The notes: a model not told the origin generated them from the sequence alone. Counted from the first letter of the stretch, positions 9,444 to 22,145 are shown. The stretch: DNA of 64,000 bases from Amblyomma americanum (GCF_052857255.1 NC_135500.1:48448272-48512271); one strand, 5' to 3'. A program made the numbers and translations.

Positions 9444-9517
9444 TGCCGCCGGTGGGATCCGAACCGATAACCTCCGAATATCGCGTCCGGTGCTCTTACC
9501 AACTGAGCTACGGCGAC
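9444..9517 (-). tRNA. tRNA-like copy 21 (type H), anticodon CGA
   Basis: T-stem damage as in copy 8. T5. Confidence 0.5.
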
Positions 9518-9908
9518 GGCTGTCCAATCTGCTGCTTTCGCGGGTATCTATGTTTTGCGTGTAAGCGAACCATGAAAATGTTCACCAGCGCCACCCTCGT
9601 CCATAGCGGTGGACGTAGCACGTCCTGCAATACCGCTAGTGTGACGTAGAACGTCATATAACGGCGAGGGCGGAAATTGTGCGAGAGCCCTCTTATGCTA
9701 CCTATCGCATCAAGACTGCCAGATCCAAGACCCCCGTTAAGCTATTAGCAGAAAAGGCAAATGAAATGAGGGACTCGTTTGACAAACATATGAAGGAAGA
9801 CAACAGTCACCGAAACCAAGGTGCATAGGGGAATGTTTTTTTTTATTTCTAATGCCAATCAATTTGTTTAAAGAAAATTACTTATAAACCAGCAGAAAAA
9901 AGCAACCA

Positions 9909-9982
9909 TGCCACCGGTGGGATCCGAACCCACAACCTCCGAATATCGCGTCCGGTGCTCTTACCACCTGAGCTATGGCGAC
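9909..9982 (-). tRNA. tRNA-like copy 22 (type I), anticodon CGA
   Basis: Pair 7-66 lost as in copy 9. T6. Confidence 0.55.
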
Positions 9983-10377
9983 GACTGTCCAATGTGCTGC
10001 TTTCGTGGGTATCTATGTTTTGCGTGAAAGCGAACCTTGAGAGTGTTCACCAGCGCCACCCTCGTCCATAGCGGTGGACGTAGCACGTCCTGTAATACCG
10101 CAAGTGTGACGTAGAACGTCATGTAACGGCGAGGGCGGAAACTGTGCGAGAGCCCTCTCATGCTACCTATGGCATCAAGACTGCCAGAACCAAGACCCCT
10201 GTTAAGCTATTAGCAGGCAAGGCAAATGAAATGAGGGGCTCGTTTGAAAAACATATGAAGGAAGACAACAGCCACCGAAACCAAGGTGCATAGGGGAATG
10301 TTTTCTTTTTTTCAATTTCTAATGCCAATCATTTTGTTTAAAGAAAATTACTTATATACCAGCAGAAAAAGCAACCA

Positions 10378-10451
10378 TGCCGCCGGTGGGATCCGAACCC
10401 ACAACCTCCGAATATCGCGTCCGGTGCTCGTACCAACTCAGCTACGGCGAC
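10378..10451 (-). tRNA. tRNA-like copy 23 (type J), anticodon CGA
   Basis: D-stem change as in copy 10. T5. Confidence 0.55.
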
Positions 10452-10845
10452 GGCTGTCCAATCTGCTGCTTTCGTGGGTATCTATGTTTTGCGTGTAAGT
10501 GAACCTTGAAAGTGTTCACCAGCGCCACCCTCGTCCATAGCGGTGGACGTAGCACTTCCTGTAATACCGCAAGTGTGACGTAGAACGTCATGTAACTGCG
10601 AGGGCGGAAACTGTGCCAGAACCCTCTTATGCTACCTATGGCATCAAGACTGCCAGAACCAAGACCCCCATTAAGCTTTCAGCAGACAAAGCAAATGAAA
10701 TGAGGGGCTCGTTTGACAAACATATGAAGGAAGACAACAGTCACCGGAACCAAGGTGCATAGGGGAGTGTTTTCTTTTTTTTTCTTTCGAATGCCAATCA
10801 ATTTGTCTAAAGAAAGTTACTTATAAACCAGCAGAAAAACAACTA

Positions 10846-10919
10846 TGTCGCCGGTGCGATCCGAACCCACAACCTCCGAATATCGCGTCCGGTGCTCTTA
10901 CCAACTGAGCTACGGCCAC
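10846..10919 (-). tRNA. tRNA-like copy 24 (type K), anticodon CGA
   Basis: T-stem and acceptor mismatches as in copy 11. T5. Confidence 0.5.
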
Positions 10920-11312
10920 GGCTGTCCAATCTGCTGCTTTCGTGGGTATCTATGTTTTGCGTGTAAGCGAACCTTGAAAATGTTCACCAGCGCCACCCTC
11001 GTCCATAGCGGTGGACGTAGCACGTCCTGTAATACCGCAAGTGTGACGTAGAACGTCATGTAACGGCGAGGGCGGAAACTGTGCGAGAACGCTCTTATGC
11101 TACCTATGGCATCAAGACTGCCAGAACAAAGACCCCCGTTAGGATATTAGCAGAAAAGGCAAATGAAATGAGGGGCTCGTTTGACAAACATATGAAGGAA
11201 GACAACAGTCACCGAAACCAAGGTGCATAGAGGAATGTTTTCGTTTTTTAATTTCTAATGGCAATCAATTTGTTTAAAGAAAATTACTTATAAACCAGCA
11301 GAAAAACAACCA

Positions 11313-11386
11313 TGTCGCCGGTGGGATCCGAACCCACAACCTCCGAATATCGCGTCCGGTGCTCTTACCAACTGAGCTACGGCGAC
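11313..11386 (-). tRNA. tRNA-like copy 25 (type L), anticodon CGA
   Basis: Arms as copy 12. T5. Confidence 0.7.
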
Positions 11387-11781
11387 GGCTGTCCAATCTG
11401 CTGCTTTCGTGGGTATCTATGTTTTGCGTGCAAGCGAACCATGAAAATGTTCACCAGCGCCACCCTCGTCCATAGCGGTGGACGTAGCACGTCCTGCAAT
11501 ACCGCTAGTGTGACGTAGAACGTCATATAACGGCGAGGGCGGAAATTGTGCGTGAGCCCTCTTATGCTACCTATGGCATCAAGACTGCCAGATCCAAGAC
11601 CCCCGTTAAGCTATTAGCAGAAAAGGCAAATGAAATGAGGGACTCGTTTGACAAACATATGAAGGAAGACAACAGTCACCGAAACCAAGGTGCATAGGGG
11701 AATGTTTTCTTTTTTTTATTTCTAATGCCAATCAATTTGTTTAAAGAAAATTACTTATAAACCAGCAGAAAAAAGCAACCA

Positions 11782-11855
11782 TGCCACCGGTGGGATCCGA
11801 ACCCACAACCTCCGAATATCGCGTCCGGTGCTCTTACCACATGAGCTATGGCGAC
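11782..11855 (-). tRNA. tRNA-like copy 26 (type M), anticodon CGA
   Basis: Defects as in copy 13. T6. Confidence 0.5.
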
Positions 11856-12248
11856 GACTGTCCAATGTGCTGGTTTCGTGGGTATCTATGTTTTGCGTGA
11901 AAGCGAACCTTGAGAGTGTTCACCAGCGCCACCCTCGTCCATAGCGGTGGACGTAGCACGTCCTGTAATACCGCAAGTGTGACGTAGAACGTCATGTAAC
12001 GGCGAGGGCGGAAACTGTGCGAGAACCCTCTTATGCTACCTATGGCATCAAGACTGCCAGAACAAAGACCCCCGTTAGGATATTAGCAGAAAAGGCAAAT
12101 GAAATGAGGGGCTCGTTTGACAAACATATGAAGGAAGACAACAGTCACCGAAACCAAGGTGCATAGAGGAATGTTTTCTTTTATTAATTTCTAATGTCAA
12201 TCAATTTGTTTAAAGAAAATTATTTATAAACCAGCAGAAAACCAACCA

Positions 12249-12322
12249 TGTCGCCGGTGGGATTCGAACCCACAACCTCCGAATATCGCGTCCGGTGCTC
12301 TTACCAACTGAGCTACGGCGAC
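12249..12322 (-). tRNA. tRNA-like copy 27 (type N), anticodon CGA, canonical T loop
   Basis: A58 and perfect B box as in copy 14. T4. Confidence 0.75.
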
Positions 12323-12713
12323 GGCTGTCCAATCTGCTGCTTTGGCTGGTATCTATGTTTTGCGTGTAAGCGAACCTTGAAAGTGTTCACCATCGTCACC
12401 CTCGTCCATAGCGGTGGACGTAGCACGTCCTGTAATACCGCAAGTGTGACGTAGAACGTCATGTAACGGCGAGGGCGAAAACTGTGCGAGAGCCCTCTTA
12501 TGCTACCTATGACATCAAGACTGCCAGAACCAAGACCCCCGTTAAGCTATCAGCAGACAAAGCAAATGAAATAAGGGCTCGTTTGACAAACATATGAAGG
12601 AAGACAACAGTCACCGGAACCAAGGTGCATAGAGGAATGTTTTCTTTTTTTAATTTCTAATGCCAATCAATTTGTTTTAAGGAAATACTTATAAACCAGC
12701 AGAAAAACAACCA

Positions 12714-12787
12714 TGTCGCCGGTGGGATCCGAACCCACAACCTCCGAATATCGCGTCCGGTGCTCTTACCAACTGAGCTACGGCGAC
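12714..12787 (-). tRNA. tRNA-like copy 28 (type O), anticodon CGA
   Basis: Arms as copy 15. T5. Confidence 0.7.
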
Positions 12788-13182
12788 GGCTGTCCAATCT
12801 GCTGCTTTCGTGGGTATCTATGTTTTGCGTGTAAGCGAACCATGAAAATGTTCACCAGCGCCACCCTCGTCCATAACGGTGGACGTAGCACGTCCTGCAA
12901 TACCGCTAGTGTGACGTAGAACGTCATATAACGGCGAGGGCGGAAATTGTGCGAGAGCCCTCTTATGCTACCTATGGCATCAAGACTGCCAGATCCAAGA
13001 CCCCCGTTAAGCAATTAGCAGAAAAGGCAAATGAAATGAGGGACTCGTTTGACAAACATATGAAGGAAGACAACAGTCACTGAAACCAAGGTGCATAGGG
13101 GAATGTTTTCTTTTTTTAATTTCTAATGCCAATCAATTTGTTTAAAGAAAATTAGATATAAACCAGCAGAAAAAAGCAACCA

Positions 13183-13256
13183 TGCCACCGGTGGGATCCG
13201 AACCCACAACCTCCGAATATCGCGTCCGGTGCTCTTACCACCTGAGCTACGGCGAC
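13183..13256 (-). tRNA. tRNA-like copy 29 (type A), anticodon CGA
   Basis: Arms as copy 1. T6. Confidence 0.7.
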
Positions 13257-13649
13257 GACTGTCCAATGTGCTGCTTTCGTGGGTATCTATGTTTTGCGTG
13301 TAAGCGAACCTTGAGAGTGTTCACCAGCGCCACCCTCGTCAATAGCGGTGGACGTAGCACGTCCTGTAATACCGCAAGTGTGACGTAGAACGTCATGTAA
13401 CGGCGAGGGCGGAAACTGTGCGAGAACCCTCTTATGCTACCTATGGCATCAAGACTGCCAGAACAAAGACCCCCGTTAGGATATTAGCAGAAAAGGCAAA
13501 TGAAATGAGGGGCTCGTTTGACAAACATATAAAGGAAGACAACAGTCACCGAAACCAAGGTGCATAGAGGAATGTTTTCTTTTTTTAATTTCTAATGTCA
13601 ATCAATTTGTTTAAAGAAAATTATTTATAAACCAGCAGAAAACCAACCA

Positions 13650-13723
13650 TGTCGCCGGTTGGATCCGAACCCACAACCTCCGAATATCGCGTCCAGTGCT
13701 CTTACCAACTGAGCTACGGCGAC
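13650..13723 (-). tRNA. tRNA-like copy 30 (type B), anticodon CGA
   Basis: Mismatches as in copy 2. T4. Confidence 0.6.
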
Positions 13724-14118
13724 GGCTGTCCAATCTGCTGCTTTGGTGGGTATCTATGTTTTGCGTTTAAGCGAACCTTGAAAGTGTTCACCAGCGTCAC
13801 CCTCGTCCATAGCGGTGGACGTAGCACGTCCTGTAATACCGCATGTGTGACGTAGAACGTCATGTAACGGCGAGGGCGAAAACTGTGCGAGAGCCCTCTT
13901 ATGCTACCTATGACATCAAGACTGCCAGAACGAAGACCCCCGTTAAGCTATCAGCAGACAAAGCAAATGAAATAAGGGCTCGTTTGACAAACATATGAAG
14001 GAAGACAACAGTCACCGGAACCAAGGTGCATAGGGGAGTGTTTTCTTTTTTTTTAATTTCGAATGCTAATCAATTTGTCTAAAGAAAATTATTTATAAAC
14101 CAGCAGAAAAAACAACCA

Positions 14119-14192
14119 TGTCGCCGGTGGGATCCGAACCCACAACCTCCGAATATCGCGCCCGGTGCTCTTACCAACTGAGCTACGGCGAC
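14119..14192 (-). tRNA. tRNA-like copy 31 (type C), anticodon CGA
   Basis: G31 as in copy 3. T6. Confidence 0.65.
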
Positions 14193-14587
14193 GGCTGTCC
14201 AATCTGCTGCTTTCGTGGGTATCTATGTTTTGCGTGCAAGCGAACCTAGAGAGTGTTCACCAGCGCCCCACTCGTCCATAGCGGTAGACGTAGCACGTCC
14301 TGTAATACCGCAAGTGTGACGTAGAACGTGCAGTAACGGCGAGGGCGGAAACTGTGCGAGAGCCCTCTCATGCTACCTATGACATCAAGACTGCCAGAAC
14401 CAAGACCCCTGTTAAGCTATTAGCAGAAAAGGCAAATGAAATGAGGGGCTCGTTTGACAAACATATGAAGGAAGACAACAGTCACCGAAACCAAGGTGCA
14501 TAGGGGAATGTTTTCTTTTTTTAATTTCTAATGCCAATCAATTTGTTTAAAGAAAATTAGATATAAACCAGCAGAAAAATGCAACCA

Positions 14588-14661
14588 TGCCGCCGGTGGG
14601 ATCCGAACCCACAACCTCCGAATATCGCGTCCGGTGCTCTTACCAACTGAGCTACGGCGAC
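14588..14661 (-). tRNA. tRNA-like copy 32 (type D), anticodon CGA
   Basis: Arms as copy 4. T5. Confidence 0.7.
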
Positions 14662-15054
14662 GGATGTCCAATCTGCTGCTTTCGTGGGTATCTATGTTTT
14701 GCGTGTAAGCGAACCATGAAACTGTTCACCAGCGCCACCCTCGTCCATAGCGGTGGACGTAGCACGTCCTGCAATACCGCTAGTGTGACGTAGAACGTCA
14801 TATAACGGCGAGGGCGGAAATTGTGCGAGAGCCCTCTTATGCTACCTATGGCATCAAGACTGCCAGATCCAAGACCCCCGTTAAGCTATTAGCAGAAAAG
14901 GCAAATGAAATGAGGGACTCGTTTGACAAACATATGAAGGAAGACAACAGTCACCGAAACCAAGGTGCATAGAGGAATGTTTTCTTTTTTTAATTTCTAA
15001 TGTCAATCAATTTGTTTAAAGAAAATTATTTATAAACCAGCAGAAAACCAACCA

Positions 15055-15128
15055 TGTCGCCGGTGGGATCCGAACCCACAACCTCCGAATATCGCGTCCG
15101 GTGCTCTTACCAACTGAGCTACGGCGAC
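15055..15128 (-). tRNA. tRNA-like copy 33 (type E), anticodon CGA
   Basis: Arms as copy 5. T4. Confidence 0.7.
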
Positions 15129-15522
15129 GGCTGTCCAATCTGCTGCTTTGGTGGGTATCCAATTTTTGCGTGTAAGCGAACCTTGAAAGTGTTCACCAGC
15201 GTCACCCTCGTCCATAGCGGTGGACGTAGCACGTCCTGTAATACCGCAAGTGTGACGTAGAACGTCACGTAACGGCGAGGGCGAAAACTGTGCGAGAGCC
15301 CTCTTATGCTACCTATGACATCAAGACTGCCAGAACCAAGACCCCCGTTAAGCTATTAGCAGAAAAGGCAAATGAAATGAGGGGCTCGTTTGACAAACAT
15401 ATGAAGGAAGACAACAGTCACCGAAACCAAGGTGCATAGAGGAATGTTTTCTTTTTTTAATTTCTAATGCCAATCAATTTCTTTTAAGGAAATACTTATA
15501 AACCAGCAGAAAAAAGCAACCA

Positions 15523-15596
15523 TGCCACCGGTGGGATCCGAACCCACAACCTCCGAATATCGCGTCCGGTGCTCTTACCACCTGAGCTACGGCGAC
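15523..15596 (-). tRNA. tRNA-like copy 34 (type F), anticodon CGA
   Basis: Arms as copy 19. T6. Confidence 0.68.
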
Positions 15597-15989
15597 GACT
15601 GTCCAATGTGCTGCTTTCGTGGGTATCTATGTTTTGCGTGTAAGCGAACCTTGAGAGTGTTCACCAGCGCCACCCTCGTCAATAGCGGTGGACGTAGCAC
15701 GTCCTGTAATACCGCAAGTTTGATGTAGAACGTCATGTAACGGCGAGGGCGGAAACTGTGCGAGAACCCTCTTATGCTACCTATGGCATCAAGACTGCCA
15801 GAACAAAGACCCCCGTTAGGATATTAGCAGAAAAGGCAAATGAAATGAGGGGCTCGTTTGACAAACATATAAAGGAAGACAACAGTCACCGAAACCAAGG
15901 TGCATAGAGGAATGTTTTCTTTTTTAATTTCTAATGTCAATCAATTTGTTTAAAAAAAATTATTTATAAACCACGCAGAAAACCAACCA

Positions 15990-16063
15990 TGTCGCCGGTG
16001 GGATCCGAACCCACAACCTCCGAATATCGCGTCCGGTGCTCTTACCAACTGAGCTACGGCGAC
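15990..16063 (-). tRNA. tRNA-like copy 35 (type G), anticodon CGA
   Basis: Arms as copy 7. T4. Confidence 0.7.
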
Positions 16064-16458
16064 GGCTGTCCAATCTGCTGCTTTGGTGGGTATCTATGTT
16101 TTGCGTGTAAGCGAACCTTGAAAGTGTTCACCAGCGTCACCCTCGTCCATAGCGGTGGACGTAGCACGTCCTGTAATACCGCAAGTGTGACGTAGAGCGT
16201 CATGTAACGGCGAGGGCGAAAACAGTGCGAGAGCCCTCTTATGCTACCTATGACATCAAGACTGCCAGAACCAAGACCCCCGTTAAGCTATCAGCAGACA
16301 AAGCAAATGAAATAAGGGCTCGTTTGACAAACATATGAAGGAAGACAACAGTCACCGGAACCAAGGTGCATAGGGGAGTGTTTTCTTGTTTTTAATTTCG
16401 AATGCCAATGAATTTGTTTAGAGAAAATTAGATATAAACCAGCAGAAAAATGCAACCA

Positions 16459-16532
16459 TGCCGCCGGTGGGATCCGAACCGATAACCTCCGAATATCGCG
16501 TCCGGTGCTCTTACCAACTCAGCTACGGCGAC
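16459..16532 (-). tRNA. tRNA-like copy 36 (type P, H-like head), anticodon CGA
   Basis: Carries both the type H T-stem damage and the lost D pair 13-22. T5. Confidence 0.45.
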
Positions 16533-16925
16533 GGCTGTCCAATCTGCTGGTTTCGTGGGTATCTACGTTTTGCGTGTAAGCGAACCTTGAGAGTGTTCAC
16601 CAGCGCCACCCTCGTCCATAGCGGTGGACGTAGCACGTCCTGCAATACCGCAAGTGTGACGTAGAACGTCATATAACGGCGAGGGCGGAAATTGTGCGAG
16701 AACCCTCTTATGCTACCTATGGCATCAAGACTGCCAGAACCAAGACCCCTGTTAAGCTATTAGCAGAAAAGGCAAATGAAATGAGGGGCTCGTTTGACAA
16801 ACATATGAAGGAAGACAACAGTCACCGGAACCAAGGTGCATAGGGGAGTGTTTTCTTTTTTTACTTTCGAATGCCAATCAATTTGTCTAAAGAAAGGTAC
16901 TTATAAACCAGCAGAAAAACAACCA

Positions 16926-16999
16926 TGTCGCCGGAGGGATCCGGACCCACAACCTCCGAATATCGCGTCCGGTGCTCTTACCAACTGAGCTACGGCGAC
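16926..16999 (-). tRNA. tRNA-like copy 37 (type Q), anticodon CGA
   Basis: T stem GAGGG on plus and T loop TCCGGAT break the T arm and B box. T5. Confidence 0.4.
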
Positions 17000-17394
17000 G
17001 GCAGTCCAATCTGCTGCTTTCGTGGGTATCTATGCTTTGCGTGTAAGCGAACCTAGAGAGTGTTCACCAGCGCCACACTCGTCCATAGCGGTGGACGTAG
17101 CACGTCCTGTAATACCGCAAGTGTGACGTAGAACGTCTAGTAACGGCGAGGGCGGAAACTGTGCGAGAGCCCTCTCATGCTACCTATGGCATCAAGACTG
17201 CCAGAACCAAGACCCCTGTTAAGCTATTAGCAGAAAAGTCAAAAGAAATGAAGGACTCGTTTGACAAACATATGAAGGAAGACAACAGTCACCGAAACCA
17301 AGGAGCATAGGGGAATGTTTTCTTTTTTTAATTTCTAATGGCAATGAATTTGTTTAAAGAAAATTAGATATAAACCAGCAGAAAAATGCAACCA

Positions 17395-17468
17395 TGCCCC
17401 CTGTGGGATCCGAACCCACAACCTCCGAATATCGCGTCCGGTGCTCTTACCAACTCAGCTACGGCGAC
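17395..17468 (-). tRNA. tRNA-like copy 38 (type R), anticodon CGA
   Basis: Acceptor 3' strand AGGGGGC pairs poorly; D pair 13-22 lost. T5. Confidence 0.4.
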
Positions 17469-17862
17469 GGCTGTCCAATCTGCAGCTTTCGTGGGTATCT
17501 ATGTTTTGCGTGTAACCGAGCCTTGAGAGTGTTCACCAGCGCCACACTCGTCCATAGCGGTGGACGTAGCACGTCCTGTAATACCGCAAGTGTGACGTAG
17601 AACATCATGAAACGGCGAGGGCGGAAACTGTGCGAGAACCCTCTTATGCTACCTATGGCATCAAGACTGCCAGAACAAAGACCCCCGTTAAGCTATTAGC
17701 AGAAAAGGCAAATGAAATGAGGGGCTCGTTTGACAAACATATGAAGGAAGACAACAGTCACCGAAACCAACGTGCATAGAGGAATGTTTTCTTTTTTTTA
17801 ATTTCTAGTGCCAATCAATTTGTTTAAAGAAAATTACTTATAAACCAGCAGAAAAACAACCA

Positions 17863-17936
17863 TGCCGCCGGTGGGATTCGAACCCACAGCCTCCGAATAT
17901 CTCGTCCGGTGCTCTTACCAACTGAGCTACGGCGAC
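17863..17936 (-). tRNA. tRNA-like copy 39 (type S), anticodon AGA
   Basis: Loop CGAGATA gives anticodon AGA (serine UCU); G33 unchanged. T loop TTCGAAT with A58. T5. Confidence 0.65.
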
Positions 17937-18331
17937 GGCTGTGCTATCTGCTGCTTTCGTGGGTATCTATGTTTTGCGTGTAAGCGAACCTCGAGAGTGT
18001 TCACCACCGCCACCCTCGTCCATAGCGGTGGACGTAGCACGACCTGTAATACCGCAAGTGTCACGTAAAACTTCATGTAACGGCGAGGGCGGAAACTGTG
18101 CGAGAGCCCTCTCATGCTACCTATGGCATCAAGACTGGCAGAATCAAGACCCCTGTTAAGCTATTAGCAGGCAAGGCAAATGAAATCAGGGGCTCGTTTG
18201 ACAAACATATGAAGGAAGACAACAGTCACCGGAACCAAGGAGCATAGGGGAGTGTTTTCTTTTTTTTCCTTTCGAATGCCAATCAGTTTGTCTAAAGAAA
18301 GTTACTTATAAACCAGCAGAAAAAACAACCA

Positions 18332-18405
18332 TGTCGCCGGTGGGATCCGAACCCACAACCTCCGAATATCGCGTCCGGTGCTCTTACCAACTGAGCTACG
18401 GCGAC
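18332..18405 (-). tRNA. tRNA-like copy 40 (type T), anticodon CGA
   Basis: Acceptor fully paired, arms intact. T6. Confidence 0.7.
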
Positions 18406-18797
18406 GGCTGTCCAATCTGCTGCTTTCGTATGTATCTATGTTTTGCGTGTAAGCGAACCTAGAGAGTGTTCACCAGCTCCACCCTCGTCCGTAGCGGTGG
18501 ACGTAGCACGTCCTGTAATACCGCAAGTGTGACGTAGAACGTCATGTAATGGTGAGGGCGGAAACTGTGCGAGAAACCTCTTATGCTACATATGGCATCA
18601 AGACTGCCAGAACAAAGATCCCCGTTAAGCTTTTAGCAGAAAAGGCAAATGAAATGAGGGACTCGTTTGACAAACATATGAAGGAAGACAACAGTCACCG
18701 AAACCAAGGTGCATAGGGGAATGTTTTCTTTTTTTTATTTCTAATTCCAATCAATATGTTTAAAGAAAAACTTATAAACCAGCAAAAAAAGCAACCA

Positions 18798-18871
18798 TCC
18801 CGCCGGTGGGATCCGAGCCCACAACCTCCGAATATCGCGTCCGGTGCTCTTACCAACTGAGCAACGGCGAC
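18798..18871 (-). tRNA. tRNA-like copy 41 (type U), anticodon CGA
   Basis: Acceptor end mismatched (CCCGCCG on plus), bases 8-9 are TT, T loop CTCGGAT. T7. Confidence 0.45.
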
Positions 18872-19265
18872 GGCTGTCAAATCGGCTGCTTTCTTGGGCA
18901 TCAATGTTTTGCGTGTAAGCGAACCTTGAGAGTGTTCACCAGCGCCACCCTCGTCCATAGCGGTGGACGTAGCACGTCCTGTAATACCGCAAGTGTGACG
19001 TAGAACGTCATGTAACGGCGAGGGCGGAAACTGTGCGAGAACCCTCTTATGCTACCTATGGCATCAAGACTGCCAGAACAAAGACCCCCGTTAAGCTATT
19101 AGCAGAAAAGGCAAAGGAAATGAGGGGCTCGTTTGACAAAGATATGAAGGAAGACAACAGTCACCGGAACCAAGGTGCATAGGGGAGTGTTTTCTTTTTT
19201 TTTCTTTCGAATGCCAATCAATTTGTCTAAAGAAAGTTACTTATAAACCAGCAGAAAAACAACTA

Positions 19266-19339
19266 TGTCGCCGGTGCGATCCGAACCCACAACCTCCGAA
19301 TATCGCGTCCGGTGCTCTTACCAACTGAGCTACGGCCAC
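19266..19339 (-). tRNA. tRNA-like copy 42 (type K), anticodon CGA
   Basis: Mismatches as in copy 11. T5. Confidence 0.5.
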
Positions 19340-19732
19340 GGCTGTCCAATCTGCTGCTTTCGTGGGTATCTATGTTTTGCGTGTAAGCGAACCTTGAAAA
19401 TGTTCACCAGCGCCACCCTCGTCCATAGCGGTGGACGTAGCACGTCCTGTAATACCGCAAGTGTGACGTAGAACGTCATGTAACGGCGAGGGCGGAAACT
19501 GTGCGAGAACGCTCTTATGCTACCTATGGCATCAAGACTGCCAGAACAAAGACCCCCGTTAGGATATTAGCAGAAAAGGCAAATGAAATGAGGGGCTCGT
19601 TTGACAAACATATGAAGGAAGACAACAGTCACCGAAACCAAGGTGCATAGAGGAATGTTTTCATTTTTTAATTTCTAATGGCAATCAATTTGTTTAAAGA
19701 AAATTACTTATAAACCAGCAGAAAAACAACCA

Positions 19733-19806
19733 TGTCGCCGGTGGGATCCGAACCCACAACCTCCGAATATCGCGTCCGGTGCTCTTACCAACTGAGCTAC
19801 GGCGAC
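19733..19806 (-). tRNA. tRNA-like copy 43 (type L), anticodon CGA
   Basis: Arms as copy 12. T5. Confidence 0.7.
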
Positions 19807-20201
19807 GGCTGTCCAATCTGCTGCTTTCGTGGGTATCTATGTTTTGCGTGCAAGCGAACCATGAAAATGTTCACCAGCGCCACCCTCGTCCATAGCGGTG
19901 GACGTAGCACGTCCTGCAATACCGCTAGTGTGACGTAGAACGTCATATAACGGCGAGGGCGGAAATTGTGCGTGAGCCCTCTTATGCTACCTATGGCATC
20001 AAGACTGCCAGATCCAAGACCCCCGTTAAGCTATTAGCAGAAAAGGCAAATGAAATGAGGGACTCGTTTGACAAACATATGAAGGAAGACAACAGTCACC
20101 GAAACCAAGGTGCATAGGGGAATGTTTTCTTTTTTTTATTTCTAATGCCAATCAATTTGTTTAAAGAAAATTACTTATAAACCAGCAGAAAAAAGCAACC
20201 A

Positions 20202-20275
20202 TGCCACCGGTGGGATCCGAACCCACAACCTCCGAATATCGCGTCCGGTGCTCTTACCACATGAGCTATGGCGAC
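20202..20275 (-). tRNA. tRNA-like copy 44 (type M), anticodon CGA
   Basis: Defects as in copy 13. T6. Confidence 0.5.
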
Positions 20276-20668
20276 GACTGTCCAATGTGCTGCTTTCGTG
20301 GGTATCTATGTTTTGCGTGAAAGCGAACCTTGAGAGTGTTCACCAGCGCCACCCTCGTCCATAGCGGTGGACGTAGCACGTCCTGTAATACCGCAAGTGT
20401 GACGTAGAACGTCATGTAACGGCGAGGGCGGAAACTGTGCGAGAACCCTCTTATGCTACCTATGGCATCAAGACTGCCAGAACAAAGACCCCCGTTAGGA
20501 TATTAGCAGAAAAGGCAAATGAAATGAGGGGCTCGTTTGACAAACATATGAAGGAAGACAACAGTCACCGAAACCAAGGTGCATAGAGGAATGTTTTCTT
20601 TTATTAATTTCTAATGTCAATCAATTTGTTTAAAGAAAATTATTTATAAACCAGCAGAAAACCAACCA

Positions 20669-20742
20669 TGTCGCCGGTGGGATCCGAACCCACAACCTCC
20701 GAATATCGCGTCCGGTGCTCTTACCAACTGAGCTACGGCGAC
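20669..20742 (-). tRNA. tRNA-like copy 45 (type N), anticodon CGA
   Basis: As copy 14 but with G58 and a BamHI site, so the N type is polymorphic at this base. T4. Confidence 0.7.
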
Positions 20743-21133
20743 GGCTGTCCAATCTGCTGCTTTGGCTGGTATCTATGTTTTGCGTGTAAGCGAACCTTGA
20801 AAGTGTTCACCATCGTCACCCTCGTCCATAGCGGTGGACGTAGCACGTCCTGTAATACCGCAAGTGTGACGTAGAACGTCATGTAACGGCGAGGGCGAAA
20901 ACTGTGCGAGAGCCCTCTTATGCTACCTATGACATCAAGACTGCCAGAACCAAGACCCCCGTTAAGCTATCAGCAGACAAAGCAAATGAAATAAGGGCTC
21001 GTTTGACAAACATATGAAGGAAGACAACAGTCACCGGAACCAAGGTGCATAGAGGAATGTTTTCTTTTTTTAATTTCTAATGCCAATCAATTTGTTTTAA
21101 GGAAATACTTATAAACCAGCAGAAAAACAACCA

Positions 21134-21207
21134 TGTCGCCGGTGGGATCCGAACCCACAACCTCCGAATATCGCGTCCGGTGCTCTTACCAACTGAGCTA
21201 CGGCGAC
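21134..21207 (-). tRNA. tRNA-like copy 46 (type O), anticodon CGA
   Basis: Arms as copy 15. T5. Confidence 0.7.
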
Positions 21208-21602
21208 GGCTGTCCAATCTGCTGCTTTCGTGGGTATCTATGTTTTGCGTGTAAGCGAACCATGAAAATGTTCACCAGCGCCACCCTCGTCCATAACGGT
21301 GGACGTAGCACGTCCTGCAATACCGCTAGTGTGACGTAGAACGTCATATAACGGCGAGGGCGGAAATTGTGCGAGAGCCCTCTTATGCTACCTATGGCAT
21401 CAAGACTGCCAGATCCAAGACCCCCGTTAAGCAATTAGCAGAAAAGGCAAATGAAATGAGGGACTCGTTTGACAAACATATGAAGGAAGACAACAGTCAC
21501 TGAAACCAAGGTGCATAGGGGAATGTTTTCTTTTTTTAATTTCTAATGCCAATCAATTTGTTTAAAGAAAATTAGATATAAACCAGCAGAAAAAAGCAAC
21601 CA

Positions 21603-21676
21603 TGCCACCGGTGGGATCCGAACCCACAACCTCCGAATATCGCGTCCGGTGCTCTTACCACCTGAGCTACGGCGAC
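21603..21676 (-). tRNA. tRNA-like copy 47 (A/L hybrid unit), anticodon CGA
   Basis: Arms as copy 1. T6. Confidence 0.7.
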
Positions 21677-22071
21677 GACTGTCCAATGTGCTGCTTTCGT
21701 GGGTATCTATGTTTTGCGTGTAAGCGAACCTTGAGAGTGTTCACCAGCGCCACCCTCGTCCATAGCGGTGGACGTAGCACGTCCTGCAATACCGCTAGTG
21801 TGACGTAGAACGTCATATAACGGCGAGGGCGGAAATTGTGCGTGAGCCCTCTTATGCTACCTATGGCATCAAGACTGCCAGATCCAAGACCCCCGTTAAG
21901 CTATTAGCAGAAAAGGCAAATGAAATGAGGGACTCGTTTGACAAACATATGAAGGAAGACAACAGTCACCGAAACCAAGGTGCATAGGGGAATGTTTTCT
22001 TTTTTTTATTTCTAATGCCAATCAATTTGTTTAAAGAAAATTACTTATAAACCAGCAGAAAAAAGCAACCA

Positions 22072-22145
22072 TGCCACCGGTGGGATCCGAACCCACAACC
22101 TCCGAATATCGCGTCCGGTGCTCTTACCACATGAGCTATGGCGAC
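22072..22145 (-). tRNA. tRNA-like copy 48 (M/A hybrid unit), anticodon CGA
   Basis: Defects as in copy 13. T6. Confidence 0.5.

Larger units (their letters stand above)
7106..13182. repeat. Higher-order block II: A, D-O (13-mer, 6,077 bp)
   Basis: Same monomer order as block I but B and C are missing. I saw only three substitutions against block I at offset 6,077: G1595/C7672, G2465/A8542 and T5334/G11411. I did not do an exhaustive alignment. This points to a very recent duplication or strong homogenisation. Confidence 0.85.
13183..19265. repeat. Higher-order block III: A-G then P-U (13-mer)
   Basis: Copies 29-35 repeat A-G of block I at offset 13,092. Copy 36 starts like type H and changes to a P body, and P-U (copies 36-41) follow. 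About 12.91-19.17 kb matches about 27.88-34.13 kb at offset 14,967. The match ends at about 19166/34133, where copy 41's tail switches to the linker that precedes type K. Confidence 0.85.
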
